Assembly: GCA_000513555.1 (NCBI GenBank)
Contig: ALYD01000004.1
Coordinates: 62,001 to 126,000 of the forward strand
Direction: 5' to 3'
DNA: 64,000 nt
Source: Lachnospiraceae bacterium JC7
GTDB lineage: Bacteria; Bacillota; Clostridia; Lachnospirales; Lachnospiraceae
Shown: in pieces, positions 17,004-25,952 of the stretch
How the letters are laid out: each line of letters begins with the position of its first letter
How positions within the stretch are numbered: position 1 is the stretch's first letter
Notes under the pieces: model-generated
Seen by the model: only the letters and a program-made list of their open reading frames with translations
Databases searched by the model: none
What the model was told of the DNA's origin: nothing
Made by a program: the position numbers and the translations under genes

Positions 17004-18248
17004 TCAATCCTGATATCCCATTTCGCTTCTTATTTTCTTTAAGGCATCCAGAAACTTATATACATCCTCTTCTGTGTTGTAGAGGCCTATGCTTGCTCTT
17101 ACTGTGCTCGGTGTATGGCAGAATTTCATAAGAGGCTGTGCGCAGTGATGTCCTGCGCGAATGTCTACATTATGTTCATCAAATATGGCTGCGATATCGT
17201 GGGGGTGTACTCCGTCGATTGTGAAGGTCACTATGCCATGATGATCTTCAGGAGCTTCCTTTCCGAGAATGTGTATATAGGGAAGCTTCTTCATTTCTTC
17301 CATCATAAGCTTCGTGAGGTGAAGCTCGCGCTCTTCTATACGGTCGAAACCTATGGAGCTCACATACTTAAGTGCTGCACTCAGTCCCACCGCACCGCCG
17401 TCATTGACAGTACCTGCCTCGAACTTGTGAGGAAGCTCATTCCATGTGGCCCCCTCTGTTGTAACATATTCTATCATTTCGCCGCCGAAAAGGAAGGGAG
17501 GCATCTTTTCCAGCAATGCTTTTTTACCGTAAAGTACGCCTATTCCCATAGGTGCATAGATCTTGTGACCTGAGAAGGACAGAAAATCCACGTCGAGATC
17601 CTGTACATCCACCTTTGTGTGAGGGATGGACTGAGCACCATCCAGTGAGAATACTGCTCCGTTCTCATGAGCGATACGTGCAAATGTCTTCACATCGTTC
17701 TTTACACCGAGGACATTGGATATGTGGGTCATGCTTACCAGCTTCACATGAGGATTCATATATGAGCGGAACTTTTCTTCTGTTATGGTTCCGTCCTCAT
17801 CAGGAATAATATATGTGAGCTTTGCTCCCTTTTCCTTACAGAGCTGCTGCCATGGAATCATGTTGCTGTGATGCTCCATGATGGTGATGACCACTTCATC
17901 GCCTTCGTTTATAAAGGCTCTTCCGTAGGTGTAGGCCACGAGATTGAGGCTTTCTGTTGCGTTTCTTGTAAAGATCACCTCTTCGGTGGAGTCTGCATTT
18001 ATGAAGGAACGTACAGTTTCTCTGGCTTCTTCATAGGCTTCTGTTGCATCGAGGCTAAGCTTGTAGAGACCTCTCATGGGATTCGCGTTCATGGTTCTGT
18101 AGTAATTGTCTACCGCTTCCAGAACACACTCTGGTTTCTGGGTGGTGGCACCGTTATCGAGATATGTAAAGCTTCCGTCAAGGATGGGAAAGTCTTTTCT
18201 GATCCTCTCGTCCTCTGCCTGACGGATCTCCTTTGTTATTTCGGACAT
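17004..18248 (-). CDS. sufS: SufS cysteine desulfurase
   Basis: PLP enzyme that removes sulfur from cysteine for Fe-S cluster assembly. The 414-residue class V aminotransferase fold is clear: FTRNATESLNLVA, EHHSN, the PLP lysine in SFSGHKIYAPMGIGVLYG, and the catalytic cysteine in IRAGHHCAQPLM. Its genuine partner SufU follows within 30 bases, so together they form the sulfur-supply half of the pathway. Confidence 0.96.
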   Translation of the reverse strand: MSEITKEIRQAEDERIRKDFPILDGSFTYLDNGATTQKPECVLEAVDNYYRTMNANPMRGLYKLSLDATEAYEEARETVRSFINADSTEEVIFTRNATESLNLVAYTYGRAFINEGDEVVITIMEHHSNMIPWQQLCKEKGAKLTYIIPDEDGTITEEKFRSYMNPHVKLVSMTHISNVLGVKNDVKTFARIAHENGAVFSLDGAQSIPHTKVDVQDLDVDFLSFSGHKIYAPMGIGVLYGKKALLEKMPPFLFGGEMIEYVTTEGATWNELPHKFEAGTVNDGGAVGLSAALKYVSSIGFDRIEERELHLTKLMMEEMKKLPYIHILGKEAPEDHHGIVTFTIDGVHPHDIAAIFDEHNVDIRAGHHCAQPLMKFCHTPSTVRASIGLYNTEEDVYKFLDALKKIRSEMGYQD

Positions 18249-18283
18249 AAAACTTTACTCCTTTATTGATTAGTCAATATATG

Positions 18284-19375
18284 TCAATTTGAAATGATCT
18301 CAGAGGATTTATGATCTCCGTTTTCCTCCAGATATTTCGAAATGAGACTCCTGGTTTCTTCATCAGGTATCTTTGAGACCACTGAATCTATTCTCGCCTT
18401 AGCCATCATTTCATAAACTTCTTCCTTATTCATTCCGCGTGATTCCATATAGAAAAGGAGGTCGTCATCCAGACGTCCGATGGTGGCACCATGATTTCCT
18501 TCTACGTCGTCTTCATCGCAGAGGATAACGGGGATGGTCTGGTTAATGACATTGTCATCCATAAGAAGTACATCCTCAAGTTCGTTTCCGACTGCACCCT
18601 TTGCGCCTCTTCTTAAATCGATGGTTCCTCTGAAAAGCTTGAAGGCTTCGTCTCTTAAAACACCGTCGACCTTGATATCACACTGGGTCTTCCTGCCTAT
18701 ATGATTTGCGATATAGTTCATATCCAGGTGTTGGTTGCCGCTCAGAAGATAGCCTATATCTGTCTTCAGACTGCTGCCCTTTCCGGAAAGGTCGGTACGG
18801 GAACCCTTATAAGTCTCCCTACCGCTTAGTATGAGCTGCATTTCTCCGAAGGATCCGCCGTCATCGGTTCTTGATGCAACATCATTAAAGAATCTGAATC
18901 CATCACCCAGTCTCTGGATCTGAATGAGAAGAACTCTTGCATTCTTTCCGATGCGGACCCTGGTCTGGATGGCTGCGAACCCGCTTATATCCTTTTCGGA
19001 TGAGAAATCCATGATCACAGTCACGTCGCTGTCATCGGAGGCATCAATATAAACTGCATTAACAGTATTACTGTCCTTAATGAAATCAAAATCTATTTTT
19101 ACAGGAGAGCTTACCTTCTGTCCCTTCCCTAAGGATATCTTAAGTACATCGGTGCCTGACATCTGTACATAGTTATCCATGTCAATGCCCATTCCGCCGG
19201 CTATATCCTTTATTTCTTCATAAGAACCTGCACCAACAGATACTTCAGGGCTTCTTGTTACAATAGGGTTTCCTTCAGTGATATCTGCAGGAACCTTCAC
19301 AGTCGCATCATTCATCCTGAGCCAGTTGTAAGTCGGTGCAGGCATGGCGTTTATCAATAATGTATTATTTTCCAT
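18284..19375 (-). CDS. sufD: SufD, Fe-S assembly scaffold subunit
   Basis: Member of the SufBCD scaffold complex, paired with SufB. The 363-residue protein has the parallel beta-helix core (ASDDSDVTVIMDF to VRIGKNARVLLIQIQR) and the C-terminal family signature EGNHGATIGRLDDDLLFYMESRGMNKE. The N-terminal region is short, as in many Firmicutes. sufD is 11 bases from sufB upstream and 35 from sufS downstream. Confidence 0.93.
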   Translation of the reverse strand: MENNTLLINAMPAPTYNWLRMNDATVKVPADITEGNPIVTRSPEVSVGAGSYEEIKDIAGGMGIDMDNYVQMSGTDVLKISLGKGQKVSSPVKIDFDFIKDSNTVNAVYIDASDDSDVTVIMDFSSEKDISGFAAIQTRVRIGKNARVLLIQIQRLGDGFRFFNDVASRTDDGGSFGEMQLILSGRETYKGSRTDLSGKGSSLKTDIGYLLSGNQHLDMNYIANHIGRKTQCDIKVDGVLRDEAFKLFRGTIDLRRGAKGAVGNELEDVLLMDDNVINQTIPVILCDEDDVEGNHGATIGRLDDDLLFYMESRGMNKEEVYEMMAKARIDSVVSKIPDEETRSLISKYLEENGDHKSSEIISN

Positions 19376-19386
19376 ATCTGTCTCCC

Positions 19387-20805
19387 TTAACCTATAGCTC
19401 CGACCATCTCAAGACGGATCAGATTGTTCATTTCAACCGCGTATTCCAGAGGCAGCTCCTTGGATACTGAGTCGGCAAAGCCTGATACTATAAGTGCTCT
19501 TGCCTCCTCCTCGGAGATTCCTCGTGACATGAGATAGAAAACAGCATCATCGGAGATCCTTCCTATCTTCGCTTCATGTCCCACATCGGCCTGCTGTGTG
19601 CGGACATCCATGGCCGGTATGGTATCGGATCTTGAGATGTCATCAAGCATCAGTGACTGGCAGGAAACAGAATTCTTTGCATTCTTTGCCTTGTTGTTAA
19701 TGACAACGGATGAACGATAGGTGCTTGCACCTCCGTCCTTACTTATGGAACGGGTACTGATGTAGGAGCTTGTATCGGGAGCATTGTGAACCACCTTTGC
19801 ACCGGTGTCGAGATTCTGTCCTTTTCCTGCAAATGTTACGCCCGTAAAATCCATGTGTGAATGTGCACCCTGAAGTATGGTCATAGGGTAAAGATATGAA
19901 ACGTGAGAACCGAATGAGCCTGATACCCATTCCATGGTTCCACCCTCTTCCACTATGGCACGCTTTGTGTTCAGGTTATACATGTTCTTTGACCAGTTCT
20001 CTATAGTCGAGTAACGAAGCCTTGCATTCTTTCCTACAAAAAGCTCTACGCAGCCTGCGTGGAGGTTTGCGATATTGTACTTGGGTGCAGAGCATCCCTC
20101 GATGAAGTGAAGGTCAGCACCTTCATCAACTATGATCAGAGTGTGCTCGAACTGACCTGCTCCCGGTGCATTTAAACGGAAGTATGACTGGAGAGGGATC
20201 TCTACAGTAACACCCTTCGGTACATATACGAAGGATCCACCTGACCATACCGCACCGTGAAGTGCTGCAAACTTATGATCTGTAGGCGGTACCAGGTGCA
20301 TGAAATGATCCTTTATCATATCGGCATAGGGACCGTGAAGTGCGGATTCGATATCTGTATATACTACGCCCTTGTCGGCAACCTCCTTCTGAAGGTTATG
20401 GTAGACAAGCTCTGAATCGTACTGCGCACCTACTCCCGCAAGAGACTTACGCTCTGCCTGAGGGATTCCCAGTTTCTCAAAGGTGTTTTTTATGTCATCG
20501 GGAACCTCTTCCCAGTCTGCTGTCATTTTTGTCTTCGGTTTTACATAGGTCACGATGTTACTCATATCGAGACCCTCTATACTCGGACCCCACTGAGGGA
20601 TCTCCTTTTCGTTATATATCTCAAGGGATCTTAAGCGGAAATCACGCATCCACTGAGGATCCCCTTTTTTATCTGATATTTCCTCTACTATTTCTCTGGT
20701 GAGACCTTCCTGTATTTTGTAGAAGTCCTGATCCTTCTCTTCGTAGCGGAAATCATACATTGAACGGTCAATGTCATTGACCTCTGCTCTTTCCTTTTTT
20801 GCCAT
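19387..20805 (-). CDS. sufB: SufB, Fe-S assembly scaffold subunit
   Basis: Core scaffold subunit on which new clusters form. At 472 residues it matches the family. It shows AALHGAVWSGGSFVYVPKGV, the beta-helix, HAGCVELFVGKNARLRYSTIENWS, SVSCQSLMLDD, and the C-terminal GHEAKIGRISDDAVFYLMSRG that interacts with SufC and SufD. AGAGGAT precedes the ATG. A 105-base gap separates it from sufC, the largest in the operon, with a GATAGT/ACTATC hairpin in it. Confidence 0.96.
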   Translation of the reverse strand: MAKKERAEVNDIDRSMYDFRYEEKDQDFYKIQEGLTREIVEEISDKKGDPQWMRDFRLRSLEIYNEKEIPQWGPSIEGLDMSNIVTYVKPKTKMTADWEEVPDDIKNTFEKLGIPQAERKSLAGVGAQYDSELVYHNLQKEVADKGVVYTDIESALHGPYADMIKDHFMHLVPPTDHKFAALHGAVWSGGSFVYVPKGVTVEIPLQSYFRLNAPGAGQFEHTLIIVDEGADLHFIEGCSAPKYNIANLHAGCVELFVGKNARLRYSTIENWSKNMYNLNTKRAIVEEGGTMEWVSGSFGSHVSYLYPMTILQGAHSHMDFTGVTFAGKGQNLDTGAKVVHNAPDTSSYISTRSISKDGGASTYRSSVVINNKAKNAKNSVSCQSLMLDDISRSDTIPAMDVRTQQADVGHEAKIGRISDDAVFYLMSRGISEEEARALIVSGFADSVSKELPLEYAVEMNNLIRLEMVGAIG

Positions 20806-20910
20806 GTTGTATCCTCTGTATTCAGATAGTTAATACTATCTCTATATGTATCAATTACGAAAACTCAAGGCTTCATGCCCGGTGATGAAGCAATGAAACT
20901 TCAGACTTGC

Positions 20911-21651
20911 TTATCCAAGAAACGCTTCGAATCCTTCATTGTTTATCTTGTCAACGAGAGAAGCATCACCTTCTGCCTTCATGTTTCCGTTCACAAGTAC
21001 ATGTGTGTGGTCTACCTTCAGCGACTCGAGTATCCTTGTGGAGTGAGTGATAATGATGAGAGCTCCGTCCATGGATCTCTGATATTCCTCTACGCCCTTT
21101 GAAACTGTGCGGACAGCATCAACATCAAGACCGGAATCCGTCTCGTCGAGGATAGCAAGGGATGGCTTCAGCATGAGAAGCTGGAGGATCTCAGCCTTCT
21201 TCTTTTCTCCTCCTGAGAAACCTACATTCAGGTCACGGTCTGCATAGGAAGGATCCATATTGAGGATCTCCATGGCCTTTCGCATTTCTTTTTTGAAATC
21301 CCAGAGACGGATATGCTGTCCTGTTCTCTGCTGAAGAGCTGAACGTATAAAATTACCGAGGGTGATGCCCGGAACCTCCAGAGGATTCTGGAATGAAAGG
21401 AACATACCGAGCTTCGCTCTTTTGTCGGTCGAGTCATTTGTGATGTCCTGACCGTTGAAAAGTATGTTTCCTCCTGTTATCTCGTACTGGGGATTTCCCA
21501 TGAGAGCGTTTCCGAGTGTTGACTTTCCGGCACCGTTTGGTCCCATGAGTACGTGGGTCTCCCCTTTATTTACAGTAAGGCTGATTTTGTGAAGGATCTC
21601 CTTATCCTCTACATTTACAGCTAGATCTTTGATCTTAAGTAAATCTGCCAT
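20911..21651 (-). CDS. sufC: SufC, Fe-S assembly ATPase
   Basis: ABC-type ATPase that drives conformational changes in SufBD. The 246-residue protein has Walker A GPNGAGKSTLG, the ABC signature FSGGEKKKAEI, Walker B LAILDETDSGLDVDA and the switch histidine in IITHSTRIL. It is first in the sufCBDSU operon, the usual Gram-positive order, and is preceded by a strong promoter. Confidence 0.96.
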   Translation of the reverse strand: MADLLKIKDLAVNVEDKEILHKISLTVNKGETHVLMGPNGAGKSTLGNALMGNPQYEITGGNILFNGQDITNDSTDKRAKLGMFLSFQNPLEVPGITLGNFIRSALQQRTGQHIRLWDFKKEMRKAMEILNMDPSYADRDLNVGFSGGEKKKAEILQLLMLKPSLAILDETDSGLDVDAVRTVSKGVEEYQRSMDGALIIITHSTRILESLKVDHTHVLVNGNMKAEGDASLVDKINNEGFEAFLG

Positions 21652-21719
21652 AATGATTCTCCCAAAATATATAAATTAAAATAAAACGTTAATTTGAAAA
21701 TTGTCCTCCAGACATGGTG

Positions 21720-21749
21720 ATTATAATTCCTAGTGAATTGCTATGCAAT
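21720..21749 (-). promoter_or_regulatory. suf operon promoter with palindrome at -35
   Basis: On the minus strand TTGCAT (21743-21748) and a perfect TATAAT (21720-21725) are 17 bases apart. The -35 lies within the inverted repeat ATTGC-TAT-GCAAT, a possible operator. It does not match the IscR consensus I know. Confidence 0.75.
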
Positions 21750-21781
21750 ATAATCCCTACCATTTATATAGGATTTTATAA

Positions 21782-21824
21782 AAAAAACAAGCCCCTTACC
21801 ATTAAAAAATAATGGTAAGAGACT
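21782..21824 (-). terminator. Intrinsic terminator after the radical SAM gene
   Basis: A 15-bp stem (CTTACCATTA with TAATGGTAAG, extended outward by G:U-containing pairs) followed on the minus strand by TGTTTTTTTT. It cleanly separates this unit from the suf operon. Confidence 0.9.
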
Positions 21825-21827
21825 ATA

Positions 21828-22754
21828 TCAGACTCCTTCACCGTTCCACTCCGGAATGAAGCTTTCCTTTGCCACACTTCCGTCCTGGATGAAGGCATTA
21901 GTGATACCTTTTTCCATGGCGTGATCAAGAAGTCTTTCATATTCTCTGTGAGTCACTCTGCGGTTTATTTCGGGATATTTTTCCAGTCTTTCAAATGGCG
22001 TGAACTGGTGCATGAGGCTGAGGTAAACATTATCACCGTAGGTATCATATACGTAGTCCACTATCGCTTTTCCGTTTTTGACCATGCCGGGCATAAGAAG
22101 GTGACGTACGATCACGCCCTTCTGCATGATTCCGTTTTCATCAAAGGACGGCTCAGGGCACTGTCTCACCATCTCGGCGAGACTCTCCTTTGCGCGTTCA
22201 GGATAGTCACCGGCTCCCGAATATTTTGCAGCTTTTTCGCTGTCCATGTACTTGAAGTCATCAAGATAGATGTCGGCAAGTCCGTCAAGCTCTTTTATAA
22301 GTTCACGTGTCTCATAGCCGGAACAGTTGATGACATAAGGGATGCGGAGACCCTTATCCCGTCCCTTTATCATGGCTTCACGAATCAATGGGATATAGTG
22401 ATCAGGTGTTACTAAATTGATGTTATTTGCACCCTTTTCCTCCAGCTCCAGAAAGATCTCCGAAAGTCTGTCTACAGAAACCTTTTTTCCGTTCTCCCCA
22501 TGGCTTAGTTCATAGTTCTGGCAGAAGACGCATTTCAGTGTACAGCCTGAGAAAAAGACTGCACCTGAGCCTTTGGTTCCCGAGATGCAGGGCTCCTCCC
22601 AGAAGTGAAGTGCTGCTCTTGCCACATATATGTCTGATGATACTCCGCAGACTCCATGCTTTCCCCGGTTTCTTTCAGCCCCGCACTGTCTCGGACAGAG
22701 ACGGCAGTTTTCAAGAAGGGGATGTTTTGCCTCATAGCTTATATTCATATACAT
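21828..22754 (-). CDS. Radical SAM protein, PflA-like (COG1313 type)
   Basis: The 308-residue protein binds a radical SAM cluster through C71, C75 and C78 in GCTLKCVFCQN. An N-terminal four-cysteine segment (C17, C20, C24, C36) could bind zinc or another cluster. Relatives are annotated as pyruvate-formate-lyase-activating-like enzymes, but their targets are generally unknown. Its ATG overlaps the stop of the upstream gene by one base (TAATG), so translation is coupled to the rhodanese/PP-loop ATPase and a shared pathway is likely. No obvious glycyl-radical enzyme lies nearby. Confidence 0.85.
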   Translation of the reverse strand: MYMNISYEAKHPLLENCRLCPRQCGAERNRGKHGVCGVSSDIYVARAALHFWEEPCISGTKGSGAVFFSGCTLKCVFCQNYELSHGENGKKVSVDRLSEIFLELEEKGANNINLVTPDHYIPLIREAMIKGRDKGLRIPYVINCSGYETRELIKELDGLADIYLDDFKYMDSEKAAKYSGAGDYPERAKESLAEMVRQCPEPSFDENGIMQKGVIVRHLLMPGMVKNGKAIVDYVYDTYGDNVYLSLMHQFTPFERLEKYPEINRRVTHREYERLLDHAMEKGITNAFIQDGSVAKESFIPEWNGEGV

Positions 22755-24094
22755 TAACTTTCTTTAGGCGGATTCAGCTTTCTGAAATTAGCATTTTTTC
22801 TGTTCTCTTCCGCGTTCTTTCTGGCCTGCTCGGATTTCGGCATGGAATCTATGCGTGCCTTCTCCTTTTGAAGCTCCTGAGCTTTTCGCTTTTCATCCTC
22901 CATACGGATCTCTTCGTCATTGAGAACGCCTATCTTCAGGTCATTCTCATCCTCATACCACTCAAGGAAGCTGTGCTTTACATGCTGGCGTTTGAATCCG
23001 AGAATCTTGTTGAGACTTATATTTTCCATTGCGCTGAAGATGTTTCTTTCAACATACGGATTTGTCTCCTTAAGCTTCGCGATGAGATGCTTTGTTTCAA
23101 GACGCTTTGAGCTGGTCTGTCCGTCAGTGTGGCAGGTTGAACATGTTGCGGTGAAATGGCAGGCACACTGGATGAAGTTCAGACTGTTGTAGTCTCTCCA
23201 GTGCTTGATCTCTGCCTCGTGTATCAGATAAAGAGGTCTGATAAGCTCCATTCCCGGGAAATTGGTGGAGTGAAGCTTAGGCATCATGGCTTCATACTGT
23301 CCGGCGTAAAGCATTCCCATAAGGATGGTCTCGATGACATCATCGAAGTGATGACCGAGAGCGATCTTGTTGCAGCCGAGCTTCTGTGCTTCCTTATATA
23401 GATAGCCTCTTCTCATACGGGCGCAGACATAGCATGGGGACTTGGGAATGTTGTAGACAGAGTCAAAGATATTGGTCTCGAATATGGTGAGAGGAATGCC
23501 TAATAGTTCTGCATTTCTCTCGATTATCTTACGGTTCGCCTCATTGTAGCCCGGATCCATGCAGAGATATACAACTTCAAACGGAAGCTTATTATGACGT
23601 TTCAGCTCCTGAAAAAGCTTCGCCATAAGCATGGAATCCTTACCGCCTGATATGCATACTGCGATCTTATCGCCTTCTTCCACGAGATTATAATCACAGA
23701 TGGCCTTTACGAACATGCTGTAAATGTTTCTCTTGAACTTCTTTCGCAGAGACTTTTCGATATCTTCTCTTCGCTTCTCTGAATCGAGATCCTTCTGTAT
23801 CTGTCTGAGGACCCATTTTCCGTAGCCTCCCTGAAGGCTGTAGGCTTCATAGCCCTGCTCTGCAAGCTGGTCCGCCGCCAAAAGTGAAAGTTCCCCGTAC
23901 TTACAGTAAAGAACAAGCTTTTTATCCTTGGGAATATTATGTTTTTTATCGGCTATATCCGAGAGTTCAACCCTGAGTGCATCAGGCATTTTTCCTGTCA
24001 GAAATTCCTGCTCTTCTCGAACATCTATGAGATGGTAGTCCTCTCTCTTCCAGCTTTCAAATTCGTCTATAGTGATTTCTCTTCCTGTTTCCAT
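22754..24094 (-). CDS. Rhodanese domain fused to TtcA-like PP-loop ATPase
   Basis: Residues 1-100 are a rhodanese domain with a candidate catalytic cysteine at 64 (LYCKYGELS). Residues about 118-360 are an adenine-nucleotide alpha-hydrolase domain with the PP-loop SGGKDS at 149-154, CYVCARMRRG (C221, C224) and GHHFDDVIETILMG, as in the TtcA/TilS group. An extra cysteine cluster follows (C310, C312, C318, C321). The C-terminus is a charged coiled tail. The layout suggests that sulfur from the rhodanese is passed to an ATP-activated RNA base or similar acceptor. TtcA-like thiolation is an inference. Confidence 0.85.
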   Translation of the reverse strand: METGREITIDEFESWKREDYHLIDVREEQEFLTGKMPDALRVELSDIADKKHNIPKDKKLVLYCKYGELSLLAADQLAEQGYEAYSLQGGYGKWVLRQIQKDLDSEKRREDIEKSLRKKFKRNIYSMFVKAICDYNLVEEGDKIAVCISGGKDSMLMAKLFQELKRHNKLPFEVVYLCMDPGYNEANRKIIERNAELLGIPLTIFETNIFDSVYNIPKSPCYVCARMRRGYLYKEAQKLGCNKIALGHHFDDVIETILMGMLYAGQYEAMMPKLHSTNFPGMELIRPLYLIHEAEIKHWRDYNSLNFIQCACHFTATCSTCHTDGQTSSKRLETKHLIAKLKETNPYVERNIFSAMENISLNKILGFKRQHVKHSFLEWYEDENDLKIGVLNDEEIRMEDEKRKAQELQKEKARIDSMPKSEQARKNAEENRKNANFRKLNPPKES

Positions 24095-24182
24095 AAATTC
24101 CTCGATTTTTGTATCATGAAATGTGTGTTAATAGTCAATATAGGAACGCTTCATGCTTTACGCTCAACTTGCGTCGTATCAT

Positions 24183-24218
24183 ATAAAAAATCGCCGTGCT
24201 TAACAGCAACGACGATTT
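24183..24218 (-). terminator. Intrinsic terminator after the diguanylate cyclase gene
   Basis: AAATCGTCG pairs with CGGCGATTT (one G:U) and TGCT with AGCA inside it; TTTATATG follows on the minus strand. Confidence 0.85.
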
Positions 24219-24278
24219 GGTATCGCTTGAATTGCTCACGCCATTATATTCGATGTGTCCGTATTCGGCAAGTATATA

Positions 24279-25715
24279 CTATGGATGCGCAAGCTGTTCT
24301 TTCATTTTCTTTTTGTTTTCGTACATGGCATTGTCTGCTTTTTTGAAAACATCATCAACGGTCCTATCCGTATCTTCTGTGAACTCGGCATAGCCTATTG
24401 CCGCAGATATACGTTCCCACGGCTCAGCCGAATCATCATGATAGTTCTTCTCGAGTTTTTCACGTAGTCCGGAGATCAGCTCATCACGCTTATCGAACTG
24501 CTCTTTTTCCACGATGACTACAAATTCATCACCGCCGATCCTGAAAACAGGTGAATGGGAGAAGCTCTTGCAGATTATGGAACAAAGCTTTCGAATGGCA
24601 ACATTGCCCTTTTCATGACCGTAGTTGTCATTTATATTTTTAAGGAAATTCATGTCCACCATAACAAGAGCAAACTGAGCATCGGCTTTTCCGATGCTTT
24701 CTTCCAGGCGCTTGGCTTCTTTATCATAGGCTCGTTTGTTTCTTACTCCGGTAAGGGCGTCAACATTGGCCAGTCGATTCATGTTTTCGACCTCTTCCCT
24801 GGTATTCCGAAGTTCCTCCTTTGCCTCCAGCATGTTGGAAAAATATATGTTTAGATCATTTTCCATCTGCTTCATGGCATTCAGGAGCTGCTCTAGCTCA
24901 TCTCCTGTCCTGATGTCCACCGATGAAAATTTATGTAGACCGGTGCGTATATCTTCCACGGAATAACTGTCTGCCGCGTCTGTCAGAGCCTTGATGGGAC
25001 GAACGAGGACCCGATATACATAAAAGACTGCAAAATAACAGAGAATGACTGTTACGATAAACAGAACCGAAAATGAAAATATCACGTATCTGGTCTGTAC
25101 TCCCATGACATCCGTCATGGAAATGTCCACCATTGCATAAGCGACGATGTCTTTGCCGTCATAAACAGGAGTACCGGATGTGACGAGCCATCCGTATTCG
25201 GGGGTATCTGTTACATATGCAGGAAACCCTATTGAAGGATCCATAAGAAGCGCATAATTTATTTCAAAAAGAGGATCTACTATTCCCGGTTCGCATGCAT
25301 CCTCATAGGCACCATCGCAGACATAGACTGTTCTTTTATCCTCGGGTATCAGAATACTGATATATATACAGTTGACATCGTTTTTATCCTGAATGAGTCG
25401 AAGCTGATTCCTGACATAATCAAACTCCGGATAATTTTTGATATATGAAAATTTGTTTAAGTACTCATCCAGATCCTCTTTTAAAAGAGACTTATTATCG
25501 TAATATGTGTTTCTGACAGATTCCGCAAGGACCGTAACCTTTCCTGGATCCACCACTGATGCCATAGTCGCAGAGATCTCTTCAGAATGATTTCTGTAAT
25601 GATCATTGACCATCGCTCTTATGACGGTGATGTTGCATAGTAAAGCAGCACCGCTAAGAACAAAAGCGATGATTATGATCAACAATATTGTTTTTTTTCT
25701 AAGAGAAAAACTCAT
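24279..25715 (-). CDS. Membrane-bound diguanylate cyclase (GGDEF)
   Basis: Makes cyclic di-GMP. A first helix lies near residues 9-32, then an extracytoplasmic sensor of about 170 residues resembling a Cache domain (YAYVTSGTPVYDGKDIVAYAMVDIS region), a second helix near 205-230, a linker helix and the C-terminal GGDEF domain with intact FRIGGDEFVVIVE. The product-inhibition site RxxD five residues before GGDEF is absent. AGGAAAAG precedes the ATG. An EAL phosphodiesterase lies at 40.7 kb, so both arms of c-di-GMP turnover are encoded here. Confidence 0.93.
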   Translation of the reverse strand: MSFSLRKKTILLIIIIAFVLSGAALLCNITVIRAMVNDHYRNHSEEISATMASVVDPGKVTVLAESVRNTYYDNKSLLKEDLDEYLNKFSYIKNYPEFDYVRNQLRLIQDKNDVNCIYISILIPEDKRTVYVCDGAYEDACEPGIVDPLFEINYALLMDPSIGFPAYVTDTPEYGWLVTSGTPVYDGKDIVAYAMVDISMTDVMGVQTRYVIFSFSVLFIVTVILCYFAVFYVYRVLVRPIKALTDAADSYSVEDIRTGLHKFSSVDIRTGDELEQLLNAMKQMENDLNIYFSNMLEAKEELRNTREEVENMNRLANVDALTGVRNKRAYDKEAKRLEESIGKADAQFALVMVDMNFLKNINDNYGHEKGNVAIRKLCSIICKSFSHSPVFRIGGDEFVVIVEKEQFDKRDELISGLREKLEKNYHDDSAEPWERISAAIGYAEFTEDTDRTVDDVFKKADNAMYENKKKMKEQLAHP

Positions 25716-25900
25716 TGTATTCTTTTCCTGAAGTTTTTTGCGACCTTAATATCTTTAATTAACATCGTCAGTTTAAAAAAAGATATAAATTTCTATCATT
25801 CTATTTTTTTGAAACAAAGGATGTGACAGCAGAAATCCGTCCCTTACAACTTATGTTTATGATATACGGATAATCGAGCAGGGAAGACGTCATCCAGACG

Positions 25901-25931
25901 CAAAAAAGACGTCCGGGAAAACCCAGGACGT
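25901..25931 (-). terminator. Intrinsic terminator after the S1-domain gene
   Basis: ACGTCC-GGG arms pair around TTTT with one bulged base and are followed on the minus strand by CTTTTTTGCG. Confidence 0.85.
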
Positions 25932-25952
25932 CCATGATCTTTGAATTTATGA

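Noticed and set aside
22427-23110. 227-codon plus-strand open frame opposite the radical SAM and rhodanese/PP-loop genes
   Set aside because: Shadow of two well-supported minus-strand genes; composition is Leu/Phe/Ser-rich, as expected of an antisense frame.
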